The notes beneath the pieces are model-generated. The model was not told the origin of the DNA, searched no databases, and saw only the letters and a list, made by a program, of their open reading frames with translations. From Elusimicrobiota bacterium (GTDB taxonomy: Bacteria; Elusimicrobiota; Elusimicrobia; FEN-1173): 64,000 nt of DNA. Shown one piece after another: positions 17,323-26,010 of the stretch. The stretch's first letter is position 1. Each line of letters opens with the position of its first letter. The DNA lies in contig JADJZR010000006.1 of the NCBI GenBank assembly GCA_016715645.1, positions 1 through 64,000 on the forward strand, in the 5' to 3' direction. The translations under genes were made by a program, and so were the position numbers.

Positions 17323-20229
17323 ATGCGCCAATTAACGGCGGTTTTTTTATCTTTGTCGGTAGCCCTTCCTGCTTCACTTTTTTCTTACGACGACTATTCC
17401 CGCTACGAGCGCGGGCCGGACTCCTATTCATTTAATAATTTGCAAGAAACTTGGAAACGAAACTTTAATGCCCGGGAAAGTTTCAACTACAACGCTCCGT
17501 TCACTCGCTCGCCGATTCAGTTTCCGAAAGTCAGTTTGGATTTGACCTTCCAAAACACTTTCCGAAGTTTCAGCAGTTTTAACTCCACTCAATTTGATAA
17601 GAGGCTGGACCTTAACTACAAATCCTTTTCGTCCAGTAGTTTCTCCGCAAAACCGGTGGTTCAAACCTATGATTTTAAAGCTCCAACGAATTTAATCAGA
17701 AATCTAAACTTCCATAGCCCCGGTGTCCAATCAACCGAAGGGACATTCGTCCCCTCGATCCCACAACCGAAGGTGCCCATTGGGTTTTTCAGCGGAGTTG
17801 CCAGTGCGGTTAAGACGATCCCGGCGTTCTTTTTGACCGTGGCAAGCAAGATCGGAGAGGCGGCCTCGTTTCTGTGGAACCGGGTTGTTCTGGGCCATCG
17901 CACCGAAAACACCGCGACCCTGCCGGACGGGACTTTCCTGACCGGCCAAATCACCCTGAACCGGGACGACAAAATCCTGTCCATTGCTCCCGGCACGGTG
18001 CGCACGGTCGGCGAGTTTAAACAGCTTGAAACCGGCGAAATGGCTCTTGTCCCGGGCAAAAGCCCCATCACGATCAACGGCAACGAATATTTTAGCGGCC
18101 AGTTTGTTTACGACGGGGAAAAGTTTCATTTGGACGGCCCCGGCATCAAGCTCACGAACCAGGCCGGGCCCACGATTCAAACAACCGCCCCTTTCAAGGA
18201 ATACGTGAACGGTGACGCCCAAGGGAACGAAACGGTTTTGGGGTACGGCGCCTTGTCGCGAAACGACACGTTTAGGGAGACCACCACGGGCTTGTCTTTC
18301 CGCAACACTAACGGTGTTTGGTCTTTTGACCCCAACCAGTCGGCTGTGCTCAAAGTGGATGGTAAAAATATTCCCGTTGCCATTGACGAACAAGGCCGGT
18401 TCAAGGAAACGGTTAAATCTCCCACCGCTGAACCGGCGGCGTATATCACGAACGTCTTGCCCAGCCCCGGGACAAGCGGCTACGAAATTGAGAAAGTGAC
18501 CCCGCTGACGGGCCATCAAACGATCCGCACAGATATTCCCGGCACAAAACCCAGTTCCCTGACCACCGGCCAGACTAACGATTGGCGGCAAAAGACAGGG
18601 GCGCTGTTCGAAGTCAAAGGCCAACGGACTGACTCCGCGACCAACGCCACGGTACACCAGGAGGGGGATCAATACGTTTTCACTTCCGGCCAGGTGGCGA
18701 CAGTTTCCGTCTCCGCCCCCAAGGAAAGGCCCCAGGAAGGGCAAAAAACCCTATACACCGAAGCTCTGTTCGGTTCCGGCACACGGTTAACGGTGACCGG
18801 AAAAACGGAGTTTCCCAATTATGAGGCAACGGTTTACGTTGGCAAGGTCATGATGGGTGGAAGTGGAAAATTAAACATGGAAAAGGGCACGATTTTCGCG
18901 AGTGAGGACCGAGGATTGCGGTTGACGGTTCACTTAAACGGCGGGGAAACGGCCATCGCTGTGAAGAGCATTGACCGGAAATCGGGAACGTTTGTGGCCC
19001 TTTTGCCGGACATCCCGCTCAAGACGGGCGAGCATGTAAGACCTATCACGCGGGAAGTGGCAGGGCGCATCGATGCTGAAAATGGCCAGGCCATTTTGAC
19101 CAACAAGGGGTTTCAATGCCCGATCTTAAAACCCCGGGAAACTCCGGGTTTTTGGGAGACAGTACCCGAGGTCACCGGCAACGGGCACATTCACATAAAA
19201 GATAACAAGATAACGCTGAACACGGACCGGTTGGCCAATCTTTCGGATTACAAGAATTTGGACGAGAGAAAGCCCGTTTGGACCACCACCATGAGAGACC
19301 GATACGACACGGCCCTATCGGCGTTCGCGGGTCCCGAAAACAATTTAATTATTCGAAGCGGCGGACTGGTATTGGCAACGGCGATGGTGATCCCCAAATT
19401 GGTGGAAGAAACGGTCGCCTTTGTGGTGGATTGTGTTCACCCCGCGAGCGAGTTTGCCGTTCACAGTTTCCTGGTTGTTCATGAAAAAGACCCTGTTGAG
19501 AAGTTAAGGGCCGCTGGAAAGGCAACGGACAATTTCGGTGAATTCTTCATTCGAGCCGAAGCGGGAGCCACGGCGGCCGTGACCGGGGGCGCTCTGGTTG
19601 TCAGAGAAGGAACCCCGATTATCCGCAACGCGGTCCGATCCGTTTCCAAATTGCTTGAAAAGCCCACAGCGCTGGCCCCTCAACCCGCCCGCAGTCTGGG
19701 CGCCGCTGCCCGGTCCGAACTAGCCGACCCGGTAACAACGAAATACGAATTAGTAAGGAGGGAACAGGACATTCGAACCGTTTCCTGGCCGCAAAACTTA
19801 ATTCGTGAGGCCCCTCTCGCACATAAACCATCTTGGAAGGGTGAGCGCGTTCTCTCCCCGACACCGGGGAAGACAACGACGCTTATTGGGAATTACAAGG
19901 GGGACATGCAGCACATTTTGGCTGAGATTGAATATCCGAAGACAACCGATTTCGGCGTCAAAGAAGGGGGATTCAACCTTCTCAACGTTCCTGATGACGT
20001 GACGATTGGGATCGACTTTTGGAAGCAATTCAACGAGCCTTGGTTACAGCAGGCCACAACCAGGGGAGATGTGGTTGTTGTTGTGAGCAATCCCTTTGAC
20101 CATGCTCTTCTGTCTAAAGGTGGACGACTCACGGGTTTTGGCAGAGAAGTCGATTTTATGAACCGCCTTGTTTCTGATGGAAAATATGAGTTTATTGTCC
20201 AAGAGGGAAAATATGTCCCTAGAAGATGA
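17323..20229 (+). CDS. Large secreted protein with polymorphic-toxin-like C-terminus
   Basis: 968 residues with a signal peptide (RQLTAVFLSLSVALPASLFS) and a good ribosome-binding site (AAGGGG). Residues 25-130 are Ser/Phe/Tyr-rich. A hydrophobic patch near 150-185 (VKTIPAFFLTVASKI) is followed by a long beta-rich region with no domain I recognise, and an Ala-rich helix near 745-790. The last about 115 residues, starting TTLIGNYKGDMQHILAEIEY and including DFGVKEGGFNLLNVPDD, DFWKQFNEPWLQQATTRGD and GFGREVDFMNRL, resemble the C-terminal tips of RHS/CDI-style polymorphic toxins as I remember them; the enzymatic activity is unknown. The small AT-rich gene overlapping its stop would fit an immunity gene. 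A palindromic repeat is embedded at 17740-17754. The toxin reading is inference; a structural surface protein remains possible. Confidence 0.6.
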   Translation: MRQLTAVFLSLSVALPASLFSYDDYSRYERGPDSYSFNNLQETWKRNFNARESFNYNAPFTRSPIQFPKVSLDLTFQNTFRSFSSFNSTQFDKRLDLNYKSFSSSSFSAKPVVQTYDFKAPTNLIRNLNFHSPGVQSTEGTFVPSIPQPKVPIGFFSGVASAVKTIPAFFLTVASKIGEAASFLWNRVVLGHRTENTATLPDGTFLTGQITLNRDDKILSIAPGTVRTVGEFKQLETGEMALVPGKSPITINGNEYFSGQFVYDGEKFHLDGPGIKLTNQAGPTIQTTAPFKEYVNGDAQGNETVLGYGALSRNDTFRETTTGLSFRNTNGVWSFDPNQSAVLKVDGKNIPVAIDEQGRFKETVKSPTAEPAAYITNVLPSPGTSGYEIEKVTPLTGHQTIRTDIPGTKPSSLTTGQTNDWRQKTGALFEVKGQRTDSATNATVHQEGDQYVFTSGQVATVSVSAPKERPQEGQKTLYTEALFGSGTRLTVTGKTEFPNYEATVYVGKVMMGGSGKLNMEKGTIFASEDRGLRLTVHLNGGETAIAVKSIDRKSGTFVALLPDIPLKTGEHVRPITREVAGRIDAENGQAILTNKGFQCPILKPRETPGFWETVPEVTGNGHIHIKDNKITLNTDRLANLSDYKNLDERKPVWTTTMRDRYDTALSAFAGPENNLIIRSGGLVLATAMVIPKLVEETVAFVVDCVHPASEFAVHSFLVVHEKDPVEKLRAAGKATDNFGEFFIRAEAGATAAVTGGALVVREGTPIIRNAVRSVSKLLEKPTALAPQPARSLGAAARSELADPVTTKYELVRREQDIRTVSWPQNLIREAPLAHKPSWKGERVLSPTPGKTTTLIGNYKGDMQHILAEIEYPKTTDFGVKEGGFNLLNVPDDVTIGIDFWKQFNEPWLQQATTRGDVVVVVSNPFDHALLSKGGRLTGFGREVDFMNRLVSDGKYEFIVQEGKYVPRR
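17740..17754 (-). repeat. Palindromic repeat copy in the secreted toxin-like gene
   Basis: GGGACATTCGTCCCC is the reverse complement of the ftsK/mutL 16-mer minus one base. Here it is read as EGTFVPS, so it differs in orientation and frame from the other copies. Confidence 0.65.
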
Positions 20230-20494
20230 GAACAGAAATACAAATCAGATTATTGATGAGAAATTGAGATCTTTTGGGCTTGTTGATTCGGAGCTCTTAG
20301 CCTCTTTCGATGAAGCCTATAATTATGCCGCAGCCTCAACAATGAACTGGTTAATCGCCAAGCTTAAAATTCTTAAAGAAGTTGTTGGGCATGGGAAGAC
20401 TATTGGGATTGAGTCGTCTAGACGAATTTCGGATGTCAAGGAATTGAATGCTTGGGTTTGTGAGCGTTATCCGGACATTGCTGAACGGATCTGA
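20213..20494 (+). CDS. Small acidic protein, candidate immunity protein
   Basis: 93 residues, start ATG 20213 preceded by AAGAGGG and overlapping the 3' end of the toxin-like gene by 17 nt. The sequence begins MSLEDENRNTNQIIDEKLRS and includes DEAYNYAAASTMNWLIAKLK; it looks all-helical, has no signal peptide or membrane segment, and matches no family I recognise. Tight coupling to the upstream gene's stop, small size and acidic N-terminus are what one expects of a cytoplasmic immunity protein. Base composition from here to about 20.8 kb is clearly more AT-rich than the surrounding genes, consistent with recent transfer. Confidence 0.5.
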   Translation: MSLEDENRNTNQIIDEKLRSFGLVDSELLASFDEAYNYAAASTMNWLIAKLKILKEVVGHGKTIGIESSRRISDVKELNAWVCERYPDIAERI

Positions 20495-20570
20495 AGGGTG
20501 CGATGCCGGAGATCGTAATTGATCCTTTATCAATAAGTGATGTGTTCATTCGGGAGTTGAAGGTTCGTCC

Positions 20571-20696
20571 ATGAAAGAGCTTTACCATGGTTCTGAAACC
20601 ATGTATACAGTCTTTTTTAACGAAGAGGCACAAAAATATTTTGTCAAAGTTACATGTGGGACAATTGGTTGGTATGAGGTACAGGTTGAGTGGTAA
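20571..20696 (+). CDS. Very small ORF, possibly the front of a frameshifted small protein
   Basis: 41 codons from ATG 20571 (MKELYHGSETMYTVFFNEEA, then QKYFVKVTCGTIGWYEVQVE). A GGAG/GAAGG site precedes it and its ATG overlaps the stop of a 23-codon ORF starting at 20503. The reading frame ends at 20696, but the next frame continues plausibly as RLSGNVKFLAVNFSERMIKK to 20778, so one extra base near 20680 may have split a beta-rich protein of about 70 residues. Its place behind a candidate toxin/immunity pair suggests a second immunity or orphan gene. Function unknown. Confidence 0.35.
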   Translation: MKELYHGSETMYTVFFNEEAQKYFVKVTCGTIGWYEVQVEW

Positions 20697-21018
20697 TGTC
20701 AAGTTTCTGGCAGTAAATTTTTCTGAGCGCATGATCAAAAAATTAAGCGGCCAATGCCTTGTGAAGACCGTTATTTGAGGCTGATTTTGGTGTGACAGGG
20801 GCAACGTCGGTGAGGATGGTCTGTGTGGAGGTGGATCACTCATGGAAAATCAAGTAGACTGTTCCAGCTTCGATGATGTTGGGTGGAAAGAAAGTGTGGA
20901 TTCCGGTATGGTTTTGGCTGGAACGCAATGACGGGACAAGGGGTGGCGGGCGAGTCTATGACGAGGTTAATCTCTTTTCGGAAAATCGTGACTGCGGAAA
21001 AAACAACAGGGACAATCT
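20697..21018. other. AT-rich intergenic tail of the toxin-immunity island
   Basis: No convincing gene. It contains the possible continuation of the small ORF to 20778 and a 29-codon ORF from ATG 20842 with no recognisable product. The region ends in a modest purine-rich site (CAGGGA) before the rodZ-like start. No terminator hairpin or repeat was recognised. Confidence 0.4.
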
Positions 21019-21852
21019 ATGACCGACAACACAGCTGAATCGATAGGATCCATTCTTCGTCACCGCCGCTTGGAACGGGGCGTGACGTTGGAGACTGTCA
21101 CCAACGCTTTGCGCATTCAAACTCGATTTTTGAAGGCGTTGGAAGAAGATCGGTGGGATGAACTTCCCGCCCAGGTCTTTTTGGAAGGATTTTTGGTGCA
21201 ATACGCCGACTATTTGGGGTTGAACGGAGCGGCTCTTCGTGACCAACTCCGGGAAAAAATGGGCCAGGCGGGCCCGCCCGCGTTCACTCATCCTTCCCCG
21301 GTGCCCGAGTCCATCGACGATTCGTCGACGGCCGCTTTGCGCTGGATTTTGGCGGGGGCGGCGGTGTTGGTGGTTGTGGTGGGGGCCCTGTTGTTGTTTA
21401 GGCGCCAAGAAACCCCGGGCGTGTCTATGGCAAAACCGTTGAACCAAGTGACCGAACCGGAAACGGTGGTGTTGTCCACCGCGGCGTCCTCGTCGGTGGT
21501 GCCATCGATTGCTCCGGTGGTCAAGAGTTCTCATTCCTTGGTGTTGCGGGCCAGTGAATCGGTGTGGGTTCGTGTGCGCTTGGACGGTTCGGTCAAATTT
21601 GAAGGCACCTTGATGGCGGGCGAAGTGCGGACCTGGCCTTTTGAGACAAACAGCCGGGTCCGTGCCGGCAATGTGTCGCGGTTGATCGCGCTCGTCGATG
21701 GTAAATCCCTGGTGGATTCAACCACGCCGGGACCCGCCGACGTCATTTACCCCGCACGGGACGGACGCACCCATGTGATTTATCCGGCTCCGGCGGCCGC
21801 GGCGCCGCCGGTGGCGGCTTCCACCGCTCCCCTCCCCGCGCCCAACGAATGA
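21019..21852 (+). CDS. rodZ: RodZ-like cytoskeletal/HTH membrane protein
   Basis: 277 residues. The N-terminal helix-turn-helix (SIGSILRHRRLERGVTLETV, then ALRIQTRFLKALEEDRWDEL) is the HTH_25 type of RodZ, followed by FLEGFLVQYADYLGL. One transmembrane helix lies at about 106-127 (WILAGAAVLVVVVGALLLF), then a linker and a DUF4115-like periplasmic domain (LVLRASESVWVRVRLDG). RodZ links MreB to the elongation machinery. The C-terminus is Ala/Pro-rich. It is coupled by ATGA to rimO, an arrangement seen in other bacteria (rodZ-rimO-pgsA). Confidence 0.85.
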   Translation: MTDNTAESIGSILRHRRLERGVTLETVTNALRIQTRFLKALEEDRWDELPAQVFLEGFLVQYADYLGLNGAALRDQLREKMGQAGPPAFTHPSPVPESIDDSSTAALRWILAGAAVLVVVVGALLLFRRQETPGVSMAKPLNQVTEPETVVLSTAASSSVVPSIAPVVKSSHSLVLRASESVWVRVRLDGSVKFEGTLMAGEVRTWPFETNSRVRAGNVSRLIALVDGKSLVDSTTPGPADVIYPARDGRTHVIYPAPAAAAPPVAASTAPLPAPNE

Positions 21853-23138
21853 CGCGGGGCCGCGTGGCCTTTGTGGTGTTGGGGTGCGCCAAAAATCAGG
21901 TGGAAGCGGAAACGCTCACCACTCGGCTGGCTCGCGACGGGTGGACGTTGACCGCCGACATCGCCGGGGCCGACGGGGTTGTGGTCCACTCGTGCGGTTT
22001 TTTGGAAGCGGCTCGATCCGAGGCGCGAGAAACATTGGACCAGGTTCGCCGGGCGGCGCCCCGGGCCTTTTTGGTGTTGACGGGTTGTTTCGCCCAATTT
22101 TTAAACAATAAAAAAATTCCCGGCGTGGACGCTATTTTGGGAACCGGCCAGTTGGACCGGTTGTCTGATGTCCTGGGATCGAAAGCGGGGCCGGGGCGGG
22201 TGTCTTCTCCGGCCGGTCTGCACGACGTCGATCAAGCCCGGCCCCTGCGGCCGGGGCAGTTGTCGGCGTATCTGCGTGTGTCGGAAGGATGCAATCATCG
22301 GTGCACCTTTTGCATTATCCCCCAACTGCGCGGATCGCTTAAAAGCCGTCCCGCTGAAGATATCTTGAAAGAAGCCAACGATTTGACCGCGCGGGGTGTG
22401 CGGGAACTGGTGGTTATTTCCCAGGACACAACGGATTATGGATCGGACCAAGGCCGGGCGGGGTTGGTGCCTTTAGTCAAAAAATTAGTTAAAACGCCGG
22501 CGCAATGGGTGCGGCTCTTGTATGCTTACCCCTCCGAAGTGGGGGCGGGCTTGATGGATCTGTTGGCGGACGAACCCAAATTGGCCGGTTATCTGGATAT
22601 GCCCCTTCAGCATGTATCCGATCGAATATTGTCCGCCATGGGCCGGGATTGGGGGGAAAAGAAAACCCGCGGCCTTTTGGATAAATTGGGCCGGCGGGTT
22701 CCCGGGTTGGCCCTTCGAACCACGTTTATCGTGGGGTTTCCCGGGGAAACAGACGACGACTTTGAGCGATTGGTGCGGACCGTGCGAGAGGGACACTTTG
22801 AACATGTGGGGGTGTTTCCCTATTCGTTTGAATCCCGCTCCCCCTCGGCTCGGTTGCCGGGGCTGGTCCCGCCGGAGGTGGTGTCGCAGCGGTGGCAGAG
22901 GGTGTTGGACGAACACCGCCGGATTAAAGAGAAAAAAGATCGGGCCCGAAAAGGCACGAGGGTGGACGTGTTGGCCGAACGGGGTCCCGACGGGCGTTGG
23001 GCGGCCCGGGCGGCCCATCAGGCCCCGGAAGTGGATGGCGGCGTTCGGTTTAAAAAAGATCCACCCGCGCCGGGTTTTTATTCGTGCCGCGTGACCGGTG
23101 TGGACGGAATTCACTTAACGGGAGAATGGATCCATTGA
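21849..23138 (+). CDS. rimO: Ribosomal protein S12 methylthiotransferase RimO
   Basis: 429-residue radical-SAM methylthiotransferase. The N-terminal UPF0004 domain supplies cluster cysteines in FVVLGCAKNQVEAE, VHSCGFLEAAR and TGCFAQ. The radical-SAM CxxxCxxC is C148-C152-C155 in SEGCNHRCTFCIIP. Further hallmarks are AYPSEVGAGLMDL, YLDMPLQHVSDRIL and FIVGFPGETDDDF, then a TRAM domain. GCAKN near the start and the PLQHVSD segment favour RimO over MiaB, and a clear miaB is present at 28.5 kb. RimO methylthiolates an Asp of ribosomal protein S12. Confidence 0.92.
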   Translation: MTRGRVAFVVLGCAKNQVEAETLTTRLARDGWTLTADIAGADGVVVHSCGFLEAARSEARETLDQVRRAAPRAFLVLTGCFAQFLNNKKIPGVDAILGTGQLDRLSDVLGSKAGPGRVSSPAGLHDVDQARPLRPGQLSAYLRVSEGCNHRCTFCIIPQLRGSLKSRPAEDILKEANDLTARGVRELVVISQDTTDYGSDQGRAGLVPLVKKLVKTPAQWVRLLYAYPSEVGAGLMDLLADEPKLAGYLDMPLQHVSDRILSAMGRDWGEKKTRGLLDKLGRRVPGLALRTTFIVGFPGETDDDFERLVRTVREGHFEHVGVFPYSFESRSPSARLPGLVPPEVVSQRWQRVLDEHRRIKEKKDRARKGTRVDVLAERGPDGRWAARAAHQAPEVDGGVRFKKDPPAPGFYSCRVTGVDGIHLTGEWIH

Positions 23139-23755
23139 ATGTCCCTAACCAACTGTCTGTGGCCCGTTTGTTGGCCGTGCCCTTTTTTATGGGGTTGGCT
23201 TACGTCGATAATGTTTACGCCCGGGTGGGGGCTTTGTTGATTTTTGTCGGAGCCGGTGTGACGGACTTGGTGGACGGTTACTTAGCCCGCAAACACAACT
23301 TGGTGACCAACCTGGGAATTTTTTTGGACCCTTTGGCGGACAAAATGATCATCACGGCGGCGTTTATTTTGTTCGTTGAAATTCCGTCGTTAAGGATTCC
23401 GTCTTGGATGGTGGTCGCGATCGTCGGCCGAGAATTTTTGATTACCGGGTTACGGGGCGTGGCCGCGAGTCAAGGAACCTTGGTGCCCGCCGACGCGGGT
23501 GGGAAATTTAAAACGTCGGTTCAAAACGCGGCCATCATTACGACGTTGTTGGCACTTATCGTCACGTCGGGTTGGGAACGGTTTGCCGGCGTGGACGCGG
23601 CCGACCTGTTGGCCCGGGGCGGATGGCGCGCCGACGCGGCCCGGGTGGTCGGGGCCGTGCCCTTGGCCATGGTGTTAGCGGCGACGGTGGTGTCGGTGTG
23701 GACCGGCGCAAGCTATTTGTGGCGTCACCGCCAACTGCTGAAGGAGTCCGCGTGA
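23126..23755 (+). CDS. pgsA: CDP-diacylglycerol-glycerol-3-phosphate 3-phosphatidyltransferase
   Basis: 209 residues from ATG 23126, which follows GGGAGA and overlaps rimO by 13 nt. The CDP-alcohol phosphatidyltransferase motif DG-x2-AR-x8-G-x3-D-x3-D is complete in VDGYLARKHNLVTNLG followed by IFLDPLADK. The start LNVPNQLSVARLLAVPFFM and about five hydrophobic segments fit the family. It makes phosphatidylglycerol phosphate, the substrate of the phosphatase encoded immediately downstream, so the two genes form a short phospholipid pathway. Confidence 0.93.
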   Translation: MDPLNVPNQLSVARLLAVPFFMGLAYVDNVYARVGALLIFVGAGVTDLVDGYLARKHNLVTNLGIFLDPLADKMIITAAFILFVEIPSLRIPSWMVVAIVGREFLITGLRGVAASQGTLVPADAGGKFKTSVQNAAIITTLLALIVTSGWERFAGVDAADLLARGGWRADAARVVGAVPLAMVLAATVVSVWTGASYLWRHRQLLKESA

Positions 23756-24231
23756 CTTTCTTCCACACCACAGGCCGGTGGGTTGTTTTGGGGTTGGCCA
23801 CCGTTGGATTTGTGGGGTGGGCACCGTATCATCTGGTTCCGTTTCGGAAATTTAAAGGCGGCGGTTTGTTGGGCACGTTGGTGGGGTGGGGGTTGGTGTG
23901 GATTCTTCCCGCGGGTCCCTGGTATGGGGTGTGGACATTTTTGATGATCGCCTTGGCGATTATCGTCAGTCATCGGGCTGAAACCTATTTGACCCACGAC
24001 GATCCCCGCATTGTCATCGACGAAGTGGCCGGAATGTGGGTGGCGGCGTGGGGAGTGGCCCGTGAGCCGGTCCCTTTGATTACGGCGTTTGTGGCGTTTC
24101 GGGCTCTGGACGTGTTTAAGGGGCCCTGGGGCCGGGCCGCGGCGCGGCTTCCGGGCGGGTGGGGGATCGTGGCCGACGACATCGCGGCCGGACTGGTGGC
24201 CAACTGTTTAACCCGCCTTTTCGTTGCGTAG
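23752..24231 (+). CDS. pgpA: Phosphatidylglycerophosphatase A
   Basis: 159 residues from GTG 23752, overlapping the pgsA stop. Several hydrophobic helices and the PgpA signatures DDPRIVIDEVAGMWVA and FRALDVFK, then GGWGIVADDIAAGLVANC. The family converts phosphatidylglycerol phosphate to phosphatidylglycerol in the inner membrane. Directly after its stop the sequence degenerates into the poly-G block, so anything that followed it is lost. Confidence 0.88.
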   Translation: MTFFHTTGRWVVLGLATVGFVGWAPYHLVPFRKFKGGGLLGTLVGWGLVWILPAGPWYGVWTFLMIALAIIVSHRAETYLTHDDPRIVIDEVAGMWVAAWGVAREPVPLITAFVAFRALDVFKGPWGRAAARLPGGWGIVADDIAAGLVANCLTRLFVA

Positions 24232-24833
<602 letters not shown>

Positions 24834-24894
24834 CTGGGGTCGTTTGGAGGGAGGCGGTTCCGTGGACATTCCTTACTAAAAGACCTACTATTTG

Positions 24895-24926
24895 TATAAC
24901 GCTTTCCAATTGGAAAATCACGGAGG
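24895..24926 (+). promoter_or_regulatory. recA -10 box, palindromic operator candidate and ribosome-binding site
   Basis: TATAAC at 24895-24900 is a -10 box (the -35 is weak, TTACTA at 24873-24878). Immediately downstream a perfect 14-bp palindrome, TTTCCAATTGGAAA (24903-24916), covers the expected transcription start. Its position fits a repressor operator, for example a LexA-type SOS box of unfamiliar sequence. CGGAGGG (24921-24927) is the ribosome-binding site. Confidence 0.5.
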
Positions 24927-24930
24927 GATT

Positions 24931-26004
24931 ATGACGACGAAAGAAGAAAAGAGCAAAGCGCTTTTGCTGGCCATGGCCACCATTGAAAAACAGCACGGAA
25001 AAGAAGCCATTATGAAGTTGGGCGAACGGTCGGGCCGGGTTCAGGTGGATATTATTCCGACAGGCGCGTTGCCTTTGGATTTGGCTTTGGGCACCGGCGG
25101 GTTGCCCCGCGGGCGGGTGGTGGAGGTGTACGGCCCTGAATCGTCGGGAAAAACAACGTTGTGTTTGCAGGTGGTGGCCCAGGCCCAAAAGTTGGGCGGC
25201 ACCGCCGCTTACATCGACGCGGAACACGCCATGGACCCCGACTACGCCAAACGGTTGGGCGTGGACACTGAAAACCTTTTGATTTCACAGCCGGATTCTG
25301 GCGAGCAGGCTCTGGAAATCACCGATCAGCTGGTTCGAAGCGGCGCGTTGGACGTGATTGTGGTGGACTCGGTGGCGGCGTTGGTGCCCCGGGCGGAAAT
25401 CGAAGGGGAAATGGGCGATTCTCACGTGGGGTTGCAGGCCCGTTTAATGAGCCAAGCTCTTCGGAAACTGACGGCCAACATCGCACGATCCAAAACCTGC
25501 GTTGTTTTTATCAACCAACTGCGCATGAAGATCGGCGTGATGTACGGCAACCCCGAAACCACCACGGGGGGCATGGCGCTTAAATTTTACGCCAGCGTGC
25601 GGTTGGACATCCGCCGTATCGAATCCATCAAGGTGGGGGAAAAAGTGATCGGAAACCGCGTGCGGATCAAGGTCGTGAAAAACAAACTGGCCGCGCCCTT
25701 TCAGCAGGCCGAATGCGACATGATTTTCGGGGAGGGGATTGTCCGGGAAAATTGTTTGTTGGACATGGGCGTCAGTTCCGGCGTGTTGGAAAAGGCGGGA
25801 ACCTGGATTTTGCATAAAAACGATCGCCTGGGCCAAGGCCGCGAGAACGCCCGCATGTTCCTGAAAGAAAACCCCACCCTGGCGGACCAGATTGAAAAAG
25901 AAATCCGCGCTTCCTTTTCCGGTGTGAAAAAAGAAGAAACCGCCGAAGAAAAACAGCCGGTCAAAGAAAAAGAGCTCGCGAAGGCGGGCAAAGGCGGAAA
26001 ATAA
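24931..26004 (+). CDS. recA: Recombinase RecA
   Basis: 357 residues from ATG 24931, preceded at good spacing by CGGAGGG; an upstream in-frame ATG at 24892 would overlap the promoter. Walker A GPESSGKT is at 68-75. VVDSVAALVPRAEIEGEMGD, QALRKLTANIARSKTCVVFI and NQLRMKIGVMYGNPETTTGG are fully canonical, and the C-terminus is Lys/Glu-rich. RecA forms the strand-exchange filament and triggers LexA cleavage. A full-length, intact gene with nothing unusual. Confidence 0.98.
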   Translation: MTTKEEKSKALLLAMATIEKQHGKEAIMKLGERSGRVQVDIIPTGALPLDLALGTGGLPRGRVVEVYGPESSGKTTLCLQVVAQAQKLGGTAAYIDAEHAMDPDYAKRLGVDTENLLISQPDSGEQALEITDQLVRSGALDVIVVDSVAALVPRAEIEGEMGDSHVGLQARLMSQALRKLTANIARSKTCVVFINQLRMKIGVMYGNPETTTGGMALKFYASVRLDIRRIESIKVGEKVIGNRVRIKVVKNKLAAPFQQAECDMIFGEGIVRENCLLDMGVSSGVLEKAGTWILHKNDRLGQGRENARMFLKENPTLADQIEKEIRASFSGVKKEETAEEKQPVKEKELAKAGKGGK

Positions 26005-26010
26005 ATCCCA

